Shown piece after piece: positions 35,774 through 43,629 of a stretch of 64,000 nucleotides of DNA. The position numbers and the translations under genes are program-made. Position 1 is the stretch's first letter. Each line of letters starts with the position of its first letter. Under the pieces are notes generated by a model. The model was not told the DNA's origin. It was given only the letters and a program-made list of their open reading frames with translations, and did not search any database. Source of the DNA: PALSA-1296 sp037143335 (GTDB lineage Bacteria; Bacteroidota; Ignavibacteria; Palsa-1295); assembly GCA_037143335.1 (NCBI GenBank), contig JBAWZA010000005.1, positions 77,837 to 141,836 on the forward strand, in the 5' to 3' direction.

Positions 35774-36883
35774 CTAAAGTAGCCACGGAAGGACCACGAA
35801 TACCGAGGCAACGAGAATCGCCATGAGAAACATTCTGAATCCGAAGTGAAGCAAACGTTTTTTCTTGAGGGAGCTGAGTTCGGAGGCATAGTATTGTTCG
35901 ACGAGTAACTCACGCTTCGCATGTGGTTCAATTTCCAATGCGTCAACTGGTACCAGCGATATTCTCCGAGTCGGTCGGATGACAAGCACCGCCGCAACGA
36001 GCGAGGCAAATGATCCGATGAGAAGTATGATGACTCCAAAAAAGGGAAGCGCACCATTGCGGTGAGCAAAGGTATTCATCTCTACCGCGATAAGAGACCC
36101 GACAAGTGCAAGCGTTGATGAGATAATGAGCGTGTATCCATTCTTGTCGAGTGAAAGATGATATTTCAATCCTTGCTCGATCCGTGAGTTAATTACCTCG
36201 TCCGATATTTTACCTGATTGTTCAGGGGTTTGCACAACTTCTGTACCAGCATCTGCTCCAATCTCATGTGACTCCGTGGATTCGCCGATATCACGAAGCA
36301 TTCGGTAGAGCTTGAGAATATTTTTTGCTTTTCGGTCGGAATATTTTTCTCTGGCATAGGGAGTAAAATATCTATGCGCCGAAAGCAACTCAAGGCTTTG
36401 CTGCATCCATTCCTCTTCGGTGTATGATGTGCCGAGCGACTCTTTCCATTCTTGGTGCAATTCCTCGCTCCGAGCAAAGAACGATTTTCTTCCAAAGCCA
36501 GCAAGGTCAGCATCGGCGACAACTTCTTCGAGAATGTTCTGAGGTGTCTGGGGAATTTTCGTTGCGCGGATACAGCCGACTACGAAAGAAATATATTCAT
36601 CAGGGTAATTTTCTTGCTTCAAGAATTTGTGGGCGTAGGTGATACTCACGTCCTCATGTCCTTTATATTTCTCGATATAACCGACATCATGAAACCATGC
36701 CGCAAGCGTGACGACTTCAATCCCTGCTTCACCGAGTTTCATTCCCTTCGCGATTTTTGCTGCAGTCCGCGCCACAGTTCGGGTATGCTCAATCGTATGA
36801 TAGGGCAAATGATCGGGCAAACTCCGTTCAAAGAGTTGTTCGACATATTCGGAGACTTTTATTATGATTTCTGATTCAGGCAT
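35774..36883 (-). CDS. HD-domain protein fused to a Pycsar-effector-like transmembrane domain
   Basis: A 369-residue protein. Residues 1-200 form an HD phosphohydrolase with His33, His65-Asp66 (WFHDVGYI), His76 and a later Asp in VADADLAGF, a complete metal site. After a polar linker (about 200-230), the C-terminal part has three membrane helices (about 247-268, 280-302, 347-369) separated by a cytoplasmic segment, the layout of the Pycsar system effector (DUF5706, PycTM-like) family. HD enzymes often act on nucleotides. No nucleotide cyclase or CD-NTase lies nearby, so a defence role is not shown. It is 60 bases upstream of the LD-carboxypeptidase gene. Confidence 0.8.
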   Translation of the reverse strand: MPESEIIIKVSEYVEQLFERSLPDHLPYHTIEHTRTVARTAAKIAKGMKLGEAGIEVVTLAAWFHDVGYIEKYKGHEDVSITYAHKFLKQENYPDEYISFVVGCIRATKIPQTPQNILEEVVADADLAGFGRKSFFARSEELHQEWKESLGTSYTEEEWMQQSLELLSAHRYFTPYAREKYSDRKAKNILKLYRMLRDIGESTESHEIGADAGTEVVQTPEQSGKISDEVINSRIEQGLKYHLSLDKNGYTLIISSTLALVGSLIAVEMNTFAHRNGALPFFGVIILLIGSFASLVAAVLVIRPTRRISLVPVDALEIEPHAKRELLVEQYYASELSSLKKKRLLHFGFRMFLMAILVASVFVVLPWLL

Positions 36884-36907
36884 CTGCCACGTTCATCTTA
36901 AGTGGTA

Positions 36908-36915
36908 CAAATCTA
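36908..36915 (-). promoter_or_regulatory. Bacteroidota-type -7 element (TAGATTTG)
   Basis: An exact TAnnTTTG match on the minus strand, 24 bases upstream of the HD/Pycsar-like gene. Confidence 0.4.
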
Positions 36916-36967
36916 CAACAAAAATTCTGTAACTCATCAAACCGCAACAAAACCGGAAGGTCTTGCG

Positions 36968-36975
36968 TATCTTTG
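36968..36975 (+). promoter_or_regulatory. Bacteroidota-type -7 element (TATCTTTG)
   Basis: An exact TAnnTTTG match 24 bases upstream of the ATG at 37000. It is back to back with the minus-strand element at 36908-36915, as expected for divergent genes. Confidence 0.4.
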
Positions 36976-36999
36976 TATGAAGAACCTATATAGCAACGT

Positions 37000-37545
37000 A
37001 TGAATACAATTCGAATCACACTTTCGCTCATCGCGATTCTGTTTGCGACTCAAACAGCATTCGCTCAAAAGGAATTTACGATCAATGGAAGAATGCATCA
37101 CTCCGATCTCGAAGGTGGTTGTTGGTATCTTGAGGCGAAAAATATGAAGTACGAACTTGTGGGTTCGCCCGAGTTTATGCAAACGTGTCGCGTCGAAGGA
37201 CGAATGCTTTCACTGAGCGTTACACGTGAACCCCGCATGGCTTCGACGTGTATGATCGGTCAGATCGTCCGAGTAGTTGCAATCTTCGATACGATCATGC
37301 ACCCAGTTGATCCATCGTATAAGAAAGAAACGATCAAAGGAACAGTGCATCGCAATAAACAAGGATGTTGGTACGTGCTGAGTGCGCATCATAAACGTTA
37401 TGAATTGCAAGCTCCGATACCGAAGCGGTTTATGAAATTGCGTGCTAAATACAACCGCCTCTCGACCGTACTCTCCTCAGCCGATAGTGGATGCGGTATG
37501 GACGGTGTAATCGTATTCAGCGGACTTGAACCAGATATGCACTAA
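37000..37545 (+). CDS. Secreted protein made of two GCWY-YEL repeats
   Basis: A 181-residue exported protein; the signal peptide ends at AFA before Gln. The mature protein is two copies of one domain: residues about 26-98 and 110-175 share a start like T(I)xG.(M/V)H, GCWY at 40-43 and 122-125, K/RYEL at 50-53 and 133-136, and a late Cys (84 and 165). The repeat resembles the small beta-barrel (OB-like) stress domains of some Gram-negative secreted proteins, but I cannot name it. It has no T9SS sorting domain, so it is probably periplasmic. Its stop overlaps that of the convergent phosphorylase gene by 4 bases. Confidence 0.7.
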   Translation: MNTIRITLSLIAILFATQTAFAQKEFTINGRMHHSDLEGGCWYLEAKNMKYELVGSPEFMQTCRVEGRMLSLSVTREPRMASTCMIGQIVRVVAIFDTIMHPVDPSYKKETIKGTVHRNKQGCWYVLSAHHKRYELQAPIPKRFMKLRAKYNRLSTVLSSADSGCGMDGVIVFSGLEPDMH

Positions 37546-39683
37546 TTCTTTTTTATCTTACCCGATGATACTATCGCTGGCATATACAGTTCATCAATGT
37601 ATTGCCTCATCATCCTCTCGCTTGAGAATTGGGGGATGACTGATTGCATAGAGGCTTTGACAACTTGAAGCCAGCCAGTTGGAACGTCATCAAGCGTACG
37701 CGCAAAGTAAAGCGGCACAATCTCACGCTCAAGCAATTGATAAAGGTTTTCTGAATCCATTTCATCTTGCACGGCGTGGTCGATTTTTTCGTGTGCTTCG
37801 ATAGCCCAGCCATTTTGTCCGTTATATCCTTCGCACCACCAACCGTCTAAGACAGAAAGATTCGGCACGCCGTTGATAGCGGCTTTCATTCCGCTTGTGC
37901 CTGATGCTTCGAGTGGAGCGCGAGGAGTATTCATCCACAGGTCAACTCCTTGCACAAGTAGCTTCGCAGAGTGCATCGAATAATTTTCAAGGAAAATAAT
38001 TTTGCCACGGAAAAGTGGATCAGCTGCATAACTCCATATTTGCTGAATCATCGCTTGCCCCTCTTTATCAGCAGGATGTGCTTTGCCACTGAATATAATT
38101 TGTACGGGTCGCTCCGGTTGATTCAGAATTCGTGAAAGACGTTCGGGATCGCGGAAGAGAAGTGTCGCGCGTTTATAGGTTGCAAACCTGCGAGCGAATC
38201 CGATTGTGAGTGCATACGGATTGCAAAACGCACCACGAATGATTAGCTCCGTTTCGGAATCATCACTTTGTGAGGAGCGAATGCTATCAGAAATATAGCG
38301 TTGCAAACTGCGCGATTGATCTTTCCGAAATTCCCAAATCGCAGAGTCAGGTATGTCGCTGATCTCTTTCCATAGTTCTTCATCAGCAAGCCGTTGTTTC
38401 CAATCATCCGCGAGATAGATTTTCAACAGTTGATCAAGCTCATGCGAAATCCATGTAGGGATATGAATTCCGTTTGTCACGTACCCAATTGGATGCGGGT
38501 CAGAATCATACTCCGACCACATCTCTCTTGTGACATCACGATGCTTCAAGCTGACGGCATTCCGTTGGTCAGTCATACGCAACGCAAGTGCTGTCATGTT
38601 AAATTGCTCGCCATCAGCGGATGAATGTTTTCCCAGAGTCAGGAATTCTTCGTCCGAAATTCCGAGATCACGAATTGTTTCGGCAAAATACTCTTTTACC
38701 AGATCAAGATCAAATGAATCATGTCCTGCTGGAACGGGTGTATGCGTTGTGAAAATACTGGTAGCGCGAATATTCGCAAGTGCTTCGGTTATCGGAGTGC
38801 CGTTTACTACTTCTTGTCGCAAGCGCTCAATAAGCATAAACGATGCATGTCCCTCATTGGCATGCCATGCAGAAGGAGTAATTCCTAACGCCGCGAGAGT
38901 GCGTACGCCGCCAACGCCAAGCGCAATTTCCTGACGAAGACGATAAAGTTTGTCACCGCCGTAAAGACGCTTGGTAATTTCACGATCAGATACGGAATTG
39001 GATTCAACATCCGAGTCCATCAAATACACCGTAACATTTCCGACTGTTACTTTCCAAATGTGCAAATGTAGTTGTGTCGCTTCGTTATCAAGATGAAGGG
39101 TGATAACAAGTGGCTCACCCGATGCAGTATAGACGCGCTTAAGCGGCGAAAGCTCGGGCTGTAAGTGACGGTACTCAGCAATTTGTTCACCACTCGAGGT
39201 AATGTGCTGTTCAAAATAACCGTAGGGATAAAGGAAGCCGATGCCGACAATCGGCAAGCCCAGATCATGCGCAGTCTTGATATGATCGCCAGCAAGAATT
39301 CCCAGGCCGCCTGAATAAATTGGCAAACTCGAATGAATGCCAAACTCTGCCGAAAAATATGCGATTGCCTTACCCGATAGTTCTGGAATTGAAGTTGCAA
39401 CAAAGCGATCAGTCCGTTTTTTATCCGAATCGTAAAGCAGGACCAGCTTGAAATATTGCGCAAGAAAATCGGGATCATTCGCTAAAAAATCTAAACGCTC
39501 AGGTGGGAGTTCGCGAAGTAATCGAATCGGATTATGCTGAGTCAACCACCACTTCGGGCGTGACATCGCGCGAAAAAGCGAACGCGCTTCTTCGGATGAA
39601 CTCCACCAAAGATCATAGACGATCTCGGCGAGTCGGTTTATTGTTTTCGGAAGTGTACTCTGTAGTTGTGCGATCTCGACCAT
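37542..39683 (-). CDS. glgP: Alpha-glucan family phosphorylase
   Basis: A 713-residue pyridoxal-phosphate enzyme that releases glucose 1-phosphate from glycogen or maltodextrin. The N-terminal DUF3417-type domain (INRLAEIVYDLWWSSSEEAR) marks the long-N-terminal phosphorylase group typical of thermophiles and Bacteroidota-like bacteria. GSAEFGI-type motif reads YFSAEFGIHSSLPIYSGGLGIL; HANEGH and TTHTPVPAGHDSF follow. The PLP lysine is in EASGTSGMKAAINGVPN near residue 600. It suggests glycogen storage; no other glg genes are in the window. Confidence 0.95.
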   Translation of the reverse strand: MVEIAQLQSTLPKTINRLAEIVYDLWWSSSEEARSLFRAMSRPKWWLTQHNPIRLLRELPPERLDFLANDPDFLAQYFKLVLLYDSDKKRTDRFVATSIPELSGKAIAYFSAEFGIHSSLPIYSGGLGILAGDHIKTAHDLGLPIVGIGFLYPYGYFEQHITSSGEQIAEYRHLQPELSPLKRVYTASGEPLVITLHLDNEATQLHLHIWKVTVGNVTVYLMDSDVESNSVSDREITKRLYGGDKLYRLRQEIALGVGGVRTLAALGITPSAWHANEGHASFMLIERLRQEVVNGTPITEALANIRATSIFTTHTPVPAGHDSFDLDLVKEYFAETIRDLGISDEEFLTLGKHSSADGEQFNMTALALRMTDQRNAVSLKHRDVTREMWSEYDSDPHPIGYVTNGIHIPTWISHELDQLLKIYLADDWKQRLADEELWKEISDIPDSAIWEFRKDQSRSLQRYISDSIRSSQSDDSETELIIRGAFCNPYALTIGFARRFATYKRATLLFRDPERLSRILNQPERPVQIIFSGKAHPADKEGQAMIQQIWSYAADPLFRGKIIFLENYSMHSAKLLVQGVDLWMNTPRAPLEASGTSGMKAAINGVPNLSVLDGWWCEGYNGQNGWAIEAHEKIDHAVQDEMDSENLYQLLEREIVPLYFARTLDDVPTGWLQVVKASMQSVIPQFSSERMMRQYIDELYMPAIVSSGKIKKN

Positions 39684-39792
39684 AATTTTATTTTTAGCGC
39701 ACCCTAAACAAAACTTGCTCCGAAGAAGTCCTTACAGAAAAATAATCCTCCCGTCGTAGGTACTACTGATGATTTTCAATCCTCCACCTCAG

Positions 39793-39930
39793 TTGTCATT
39801 CCCGCGAAGGCGGGAATCCATCGCCGTCTCCGAGCTTCAATTATGAAGTGATATTCTCGTGACTGCAACTCAAAAACCACGAGCTTGAGGCTTGCAATAT
39901 TATGGATTCCCGCCTTCGCGGGAATGACAA
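39793..39930. repeat. REPIN-like element: inverted pair of REP palindromes
   Basis: Two 29-base copies in opposite orientation, 39793-39821 and 39902-39930, are perfect reverse complements. Each copy is itself a near-palindrome around CCCGCGAAGGCGGG. The 80-base spacer contains a CTCGTG/CACGAG stem. This ATTCCCGC...GCGGGAAT word is a common REP sequence of many bacteria, and two REPs facing each other form a REPIN. A frame that starts inside the right copy reads MDSRLRGNDK, a well-known false N-terminus, so it was not used for the next gene. Confidence 0.85.
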
Positions 39931-40027
39931 GGTGGTTTTTCTACAGTGGTGCGGACTCTCTACTTCGTTCGTGCTCATCAAATCGTTCATGCATCATCTG
40001 TGTTATACGGGAATAGCATTAATATCT

Positions 40028-40786
40028 ATGAACTCGTCAGATTGGTTAGGCAAAACAGTTTTGGTTGGCAATGTGAATCTCTATTACGAGACTCATGGCA
40101 AGGGAGCGCCGCTCGTTTGCTTGCATAACTTTAGCTCGAACTCTCGCGACCGATACGATAAATTACTCCCGACCCTCGCTCAGCATTTCACCTGTTACCT
40201 CGTTGATCTGCGCGGACATGGCAGGTCGGATAATCCGACCAATGATTGGACGAAGGAGCAATTCTCACGTGATATTATTAGCTTCTGCAAAGAAATCGGC
40301 ATTGATTCGGCGTATTTCTTAGCCGCAAGTTCAGGCGGCATGACGATGCTCCGCGTTGCCAGGTATGCTCCCGCACTTGTGAAGGCTATGGTCATTGACT
40401 CGGCTACGTATCGGATTCCACAAGTAGCACAGAAATTTTATAAAGCGCCTGAGTCGCTATCGCCCAAGCTCCGGAATGTGTATGAAGGAGCCAATGAAAT
40501 TTACGGCAAGAGTTATTGGCATGAAATGGCGCAGGCATTCTACAATTTCAGGCTGCCGGAGTGCGATATTAATCTTCCACTAAGCGTCCTCAGTGAAATC
40601 ACCTCGCCGACGCTAATCATTCATGGCGACCGCGATAATTTTTTTCCGGTTGAGATTGCAACCCAGATGAAATCCGCAATTCCGAATGCCGAGTTATCGG
40701 TATTCCCGAACACCCAGCACATCGTAATGGAGTTTTATCCAGAACGAGTTGCGGAGATGGCAGTTGAATTTTTTCGGAAGCAATAA
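40028..40786 (+). CDS. Alpha/beta hydrolase
   Basis: A 252-residue alpha/beta-hydrolase fold protein; the start at 40028 is chosen because the longer frame to 39902 runs into the REP repeat. The oxyanion region is LVCLHNFSSNSRD, followed by DLRGHGRSD. The nucleophile elbow is LAASSGGM (Ser in A-x-S-x-G). The acid is in IIHGDRDNFFP and the His in PNTQHIVMEF. These give a full catalytic triad, but the substrate cannot be predicted; proline iminopeptidase-like and esterase roles are both possible. It converges with the barrel gene 9 bases downstream. Confidence 0.88.
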   Translation: MNSSDWLGKTVLVGNVNLYYETHGKGAPLVCLHNFSSNSRDRYDKLLPTLAQHFTCYLVDLRGHGRSDNPTNDWTKEQFSRDIISFCKEIGIDSAYFLAASSGGMTMLRVARYAPALVKAMVIDSATYRIPQVAQKFYKAPESLSPKLRNVYEGANEIYGKSYWHEMAQAFYNFRLPECDINLPLSVLSEITSPTLIIHGDRDNFFPVEIATQMKSAIPNAELSVFPNTQHIVMEFYPERVAEMAVEFFRKQ

Positions 40787-40795
40787 CGAGCGCAA

Positions 40796-41500
40796 CTACT
40801 TCGTCTTTGCTCCCGGTGAAAAGAGATAGCTAAAGCCGATTTGAACTGTTGGAATCGGACTTTTTGTGACGGGCGTGATCGAAGTTTGCCCTGGAGTAAA
40901 GAAACCACCTTTTCCAATGGCATCACTTAATGGATACGAAACTTCCATCATGAAATAGAGATTTCCAAAATCATTTTCGACGATAGGGAGTAAGCCTGCA
41001 AGACGAATGTCAATAACGGTGTTGAGTGTATCTTTCCCAATGTCCGAAGAATATGAAGCTGGAAGTGGTGAGGGAAGTCCGGTGACGTAGTCAACCTTGC
41101 CACTCAATGGCATTCCAATATTAATACCAACTAAGAAGCTTTTGAAACGAAGGCCAGGTTGGATTGAGAGATAGTTAAGTGTGATTGTTTGGTTCGGCTC
41201 AGTTTTGCCTTGCTCCTTGAAAAACATACCGCGAGTTTCTGCGCCAATTCCGAGCGAGAAACCAAAATCATGACTTGCCGCTACGGTGCCAAGTACGCCG
41301 AGCGTATAAGCAAAATGTAAATCAGTCTTGGAGCCATCAGGTAAAGTCCCGTTGAAAATGGAGGCTCCGGCTGTACCGAACAAACCAAATTCGTACGCTT
41401 TATAGGGGAGTGTATCCTGCGCCTGAGCCATCGTAATGGTGGGGATAGTGACGAGGAGTAGTAAAGCGATTGCAAGTGTCGAAAATCTGTTCTTTTTCAT
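40796..41500 (-). CDS. Outer-membrane beta-barrel protein (OMP_b-brl type)
   Basis: A 234-residue exported protein: signal peptide ending at TMA before Gln, then amphipathic strands with Gly/aromatic spacing (FGLFGTAGASIFNG, LHFAYTLGVLGTVAA, GFSLGIGAETRGMFF) and a C-terminal strand VQIGFSYLF before a short polar tail. It fits the small outer-membrane barrel family common in Bacteroidota. No specific function can be assigned. Confidence 0.75.
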   Translation of the reverse strand: MKKNRFSTLAIALLLLVTIPTITMAQAQDTLPYKAYEFGLFGTAGASIFNGTLPDGSKTDLHFAYTLGVLGTVAASHDFGFSLGIGAETRGMFFKEQGKTEPNQTITLNYLSIQPGLRFKSFLVGINIGMPLSGKVDYVTGLPSPLPASYSSDIGKDTLNTVIDIRLAGLLPIVENDFGNLYFMMEVSYPLSDAIGKGGFFTPGQTSITPVTKSPIPTVQIGFSYLFSPGAKTK

Positions 41501-41531
41501 AGTTCGTTAACGTGTGTGATATTAAGAAGTA

Positions 41532-41539
41532 CAAATATA
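41532..41539 (-). promoter_or_regulatory. Bacteroidota-type -7 element (TATATTTG)
   Basis: An exact TAnnTTTG match on the minus strand, 31 bases upstream of the barrel gene. Its context is nearly the same as that of 5456-5463. Confidence 0.45.
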
Positions 41540-41555
41540 AGCAATCTGGCGGGGG

Positions 41556-42413
41556 CTATCCCTCAACGGTTACAATTCCGCTTTTGCCACGAATTGCACT
41601 TCCCTCTAATGAAAGATGCTTTACATGGGCGCTCTCATCAGTTGTAAAATTTACTTTGACAAATTCTCCGCTTTGCGTTTTGAGACGAATCGGAAGTGAC
41701 GAGATTTTTTTCAACCCATACGCACTAATTGCCGTTGCCATGCAACCCGTTCCACATGCAAGAGTCTCGCCTTCGACACCTCGCTCGAATGTTCTGATGC
41801 GAATGTATTCGCCATGCTCATCACTCTCGATATGCGCAAAGTTGGCATTCACTCCGAGCGGTTGGAAGTCTTGATGATTTCTCACAGCCGTTCCTAATCG
41901 GGGGACATCAAGTTCTTTGATGGAGCTATCATAAAAAATCACACCGTGCTGAGAACCGAGATCAACGTAACTGCAATCAAGCAAATCTCCACCAACAGAA
42001 AGCTTAAACTTTAGCTTAATTTTTTTTGGATCATTGTAATACACTCGTAACTGAGGAGTCTCTTGACCCGCGACATCCTCTGCGCGGACGAGTTCGCCTA
42101 ATACCTCGAATGCTGTATCGGGCGACGCGACAACACCGAAGTCCACAGCGGCTTGAACAGCACAGCGCGCGCCATTGCCGCACAGTGCGCCGAAGCTCCC
42201 ATCCGGATTATAAAAATTCATCATGAACGGAGCCTTGCCACTACGTCCCAGCACGATCATGCCATCGGAACCGATAGGACCCTTGCGATTGGAAACAGTT
42301 TGGGCTAATGCTTTCATTTTAACCGTCCCAAAAACCGTAGGATTATTGAATGCATCAACAACAACGAACAAGTTGCCTGCGCCGGAGTACATCGTAAAGG
42401 GTATATCTGCCAT
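41556..42413 (-). CDS. dapF: Diaminopimelate epimerase
   Basis: A 285-residue PLP-independent epimerase that converts LL- to meso-diaminopimelate for lysine and peptidoglycan. The start at 42413 (MADIPFTMYSGAGN) fits the family; the frame is open 5 codons further. The two catalytic Cys are in GALCGNGARC (near residue 78) and LACGTGC (near 221). The usual GND(F) after the first strand reads GNLF here. Meso-DAP peptidoglycan fits a Gram-negative cell. It lies next to an unrelated barrel gene. Confidence 0.95.
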   Translation of the reverse strand: MADIPFTMYSGAGNLFVVVDAFNNPTVFGTVKMKALAQTVSNRKGPIGSDGMIVLGRSGKAPFMMNFYNPDGSFGALCGNGARCAVQAAVDFGVVASPDTAFEVLGELVRAEDVAGQETPQLRVYYNDPKKIKLKFKLSVGGDLLDCSYVDLGSQHGVIFYDSSIKELDVPRLGTAVRNHQDFQPLGVNANFAHIESDEHGEYIRIRTFERGVEGETLACGTGCMATAISAYGLKKISSLPIRLKTQSGEFVKVNFTTDESAHVKHLSLEGSAIRGKSGIVTVEG

Positions 42414-42481
42414 GTCACGGCAAAACATATTTTAGCGAAAGAGAGGTTCGGGGGAATTCAAAATGCGAAATGAAAAAACTC

Positions 42482-42507
42482 TAGAGACGAGCCAATGTGC
42501 GTCTCTA
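42482..42507. repeat. Short perfect hairpin of the AGAGACG...CGTCTCT type
   Basis: TAGAGACG (42482-42489) pairs perfectly with CGTCTCTA (42500-42507) around a 10-base loop. Palindromes of this word recur as interspersed repeats in many bacterial genomes; only one copy is seen here. It lies between the divergent dapF and cytochrome genes. Confidence 0.5.
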
Positions 42508-42619
42508 CGAAATGGTGGTCGACAGCCATTTTCACCCAAATTTTGAAACCTTTTTGGCTGTTCTTATATTTATACATAGTTATTAACAAGCATTAACTCT
42601 CCAAGAGAAAGAAGCACGT

Positions 42620-43537
42620 ATGAAACAATCAAAGTATATAGCCTCCGCGCTCGTAGTAGGCGCATTAGCATTTGGCATCGCAACCCAGGGTTCATTTAAT
42701 GCCAACGCCCTTCAAGCAGGATTCTTCTCCCCAAAGGATTCCGTAAAACCTGTATCTCCGGTTGGTATGGCAAAGCCTACAATCAAGATTGATACGGCAA
42801 AGCTTGCCCCTAAGGTAGGGAATGCACAAATCAAATTTAATGAGGAAGTGCATGAATTCGACAAGATCGAGCAGAACACTCCTGTCCATACAACGTTTAT
42901 TATTTACAATACTGGTACCGATACGCTTGAAGTATTCAGCGCGCAGCCATCGTGCGGTTGCACTACCTCTTTCCCAGGCAAGAAGAGAATTGCTCCAGGA
43001 GACACCTCGCAGTTGGGTATCAGCTTTGACCCGCACAACAAAGCAGAAGGCGATCTTACAAAGACGATTACCGTAACTTCGAACTCCAAGGTTGATCCTC
43101 AGAAGATTCTTCGCATCCATGGTACGATCTACAAGTCAAAGCTTGCTCATAAAGATATGATGCATCTTGATGGACTCTTTCAAGGTAATTGCGCTTCATG
43201 CCATGTCGAAAAAGGAAAAGGCGAACTTGGTGCAAAGCTATACGAGGCTGATTGCGCTATTTGCCATGGGTCAAAGGCTGATAACAAACCAGGTCCTGAA
43301 CTTGCAACCGATGCAATGATGGGACATACACCGAAGCAGTGGAAAGAACTCATCACCGAGGGTATCGTGAATACGAACATGCCTGCTTTCGGCTTAAAGC
43401 ATAAAGGTCCGCTCAATGATGAGGAGATTGCATCGCTCGTTGATTATCTCGGAGCATATAAAAAGAATATGGCTCGTGAAAAGCAAATGAGATCACCAGG
43501 CGGCGGAGCCAACGGGTCTGCTGGTACGAACAAATAA
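42620..43537 (+). CDS. Exported DUF1573 and cytochrome c fusion protein
   Basis: A 305-residue periplasmic protein. A signal peptide or anchor (1-30) precedes a DUF1573 domain (about 72-172) with the HEFDKI..NTPV...F.IYNTG signature and the PSCGCTT cysteine cluster. A cytochrome c domain follows (about 185-285) with two haem-binding motifs, C191-ASCH and C212-AICH, 21 residues apart, and a Met ligand candidate in NTNMPAF. The two CXXCH motifs in one cytochrome c-sized domain are unusual. The last 20 residues are Gly/Ser-rich. It is preceded by a plausible AT-rich promoter and followed by a strong hairpin, so it is probably a single-gene unit. Confidence 0.85.
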   Translation: MKQSKYIASALVVGALAFGIATQGSFNANALQAGFFSPKDSVKPVSPVGMAKPTIKIDTAKLAPKVGNAQIKFNEEVHEFDKIEQNTPVHTTFIIYNTGTDTLEVFSAQPSCGCTTSFPGKKRIAPGDTSQLGISFDPHNKAEGDLTKTITVTSNSKVDPQKILRIHGTIYKSKLAHKDMMHLDGLFQGNCASCHVEKGKGELGAKLYEADCAICHGSKADNKPGPELATDAMMGHTPKQWKELITEGIVNTNMPAFGLKHKGPLNDEEIASLVDYLGAYKKNMAREKQMRSPGGGANGSAGTNK

Positions 43538-43562
43538 TGAGAAGTGTATAGCATTTTCAAAT

Positions 43563-43592
43563 AGCCAAAACAGGATTTATCCTGTTTTGGCT
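43563..43592 (+). terminator. Strong hairpin after the DUF1573-cytochrome gene
   Basis: A perfect 14-base-pair inverted repeat, arms 43563-43576 and 43579-43592, with AGCCAAAACAGGAT on the left arm. Both arms carry an A4/T4 block, but no T tract follows. Probably a terminator or a 3' stabilising hairpin. Confidence 0.65.
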
Positions 43593-43629
43593 GATGTGCT
43601 CACTCTCTCGATGATCTGAAATATCCGTC

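Noticed and set aside
35774..36883. A complete Pycsar or CBASS defence locus
   Set aside because: No nucleotide cyclase, CD-NTase or other effector lies near; the neighbours are cell-wall and quinone genes.
39902..40027. Upstream extension of the alpha/beta hydrolase starting MDSRLRGNDK
   Set aside because: It is the translation of the right REP copy, a well-known false N-terminus; the hydrolase fold begins after Met at 40028.
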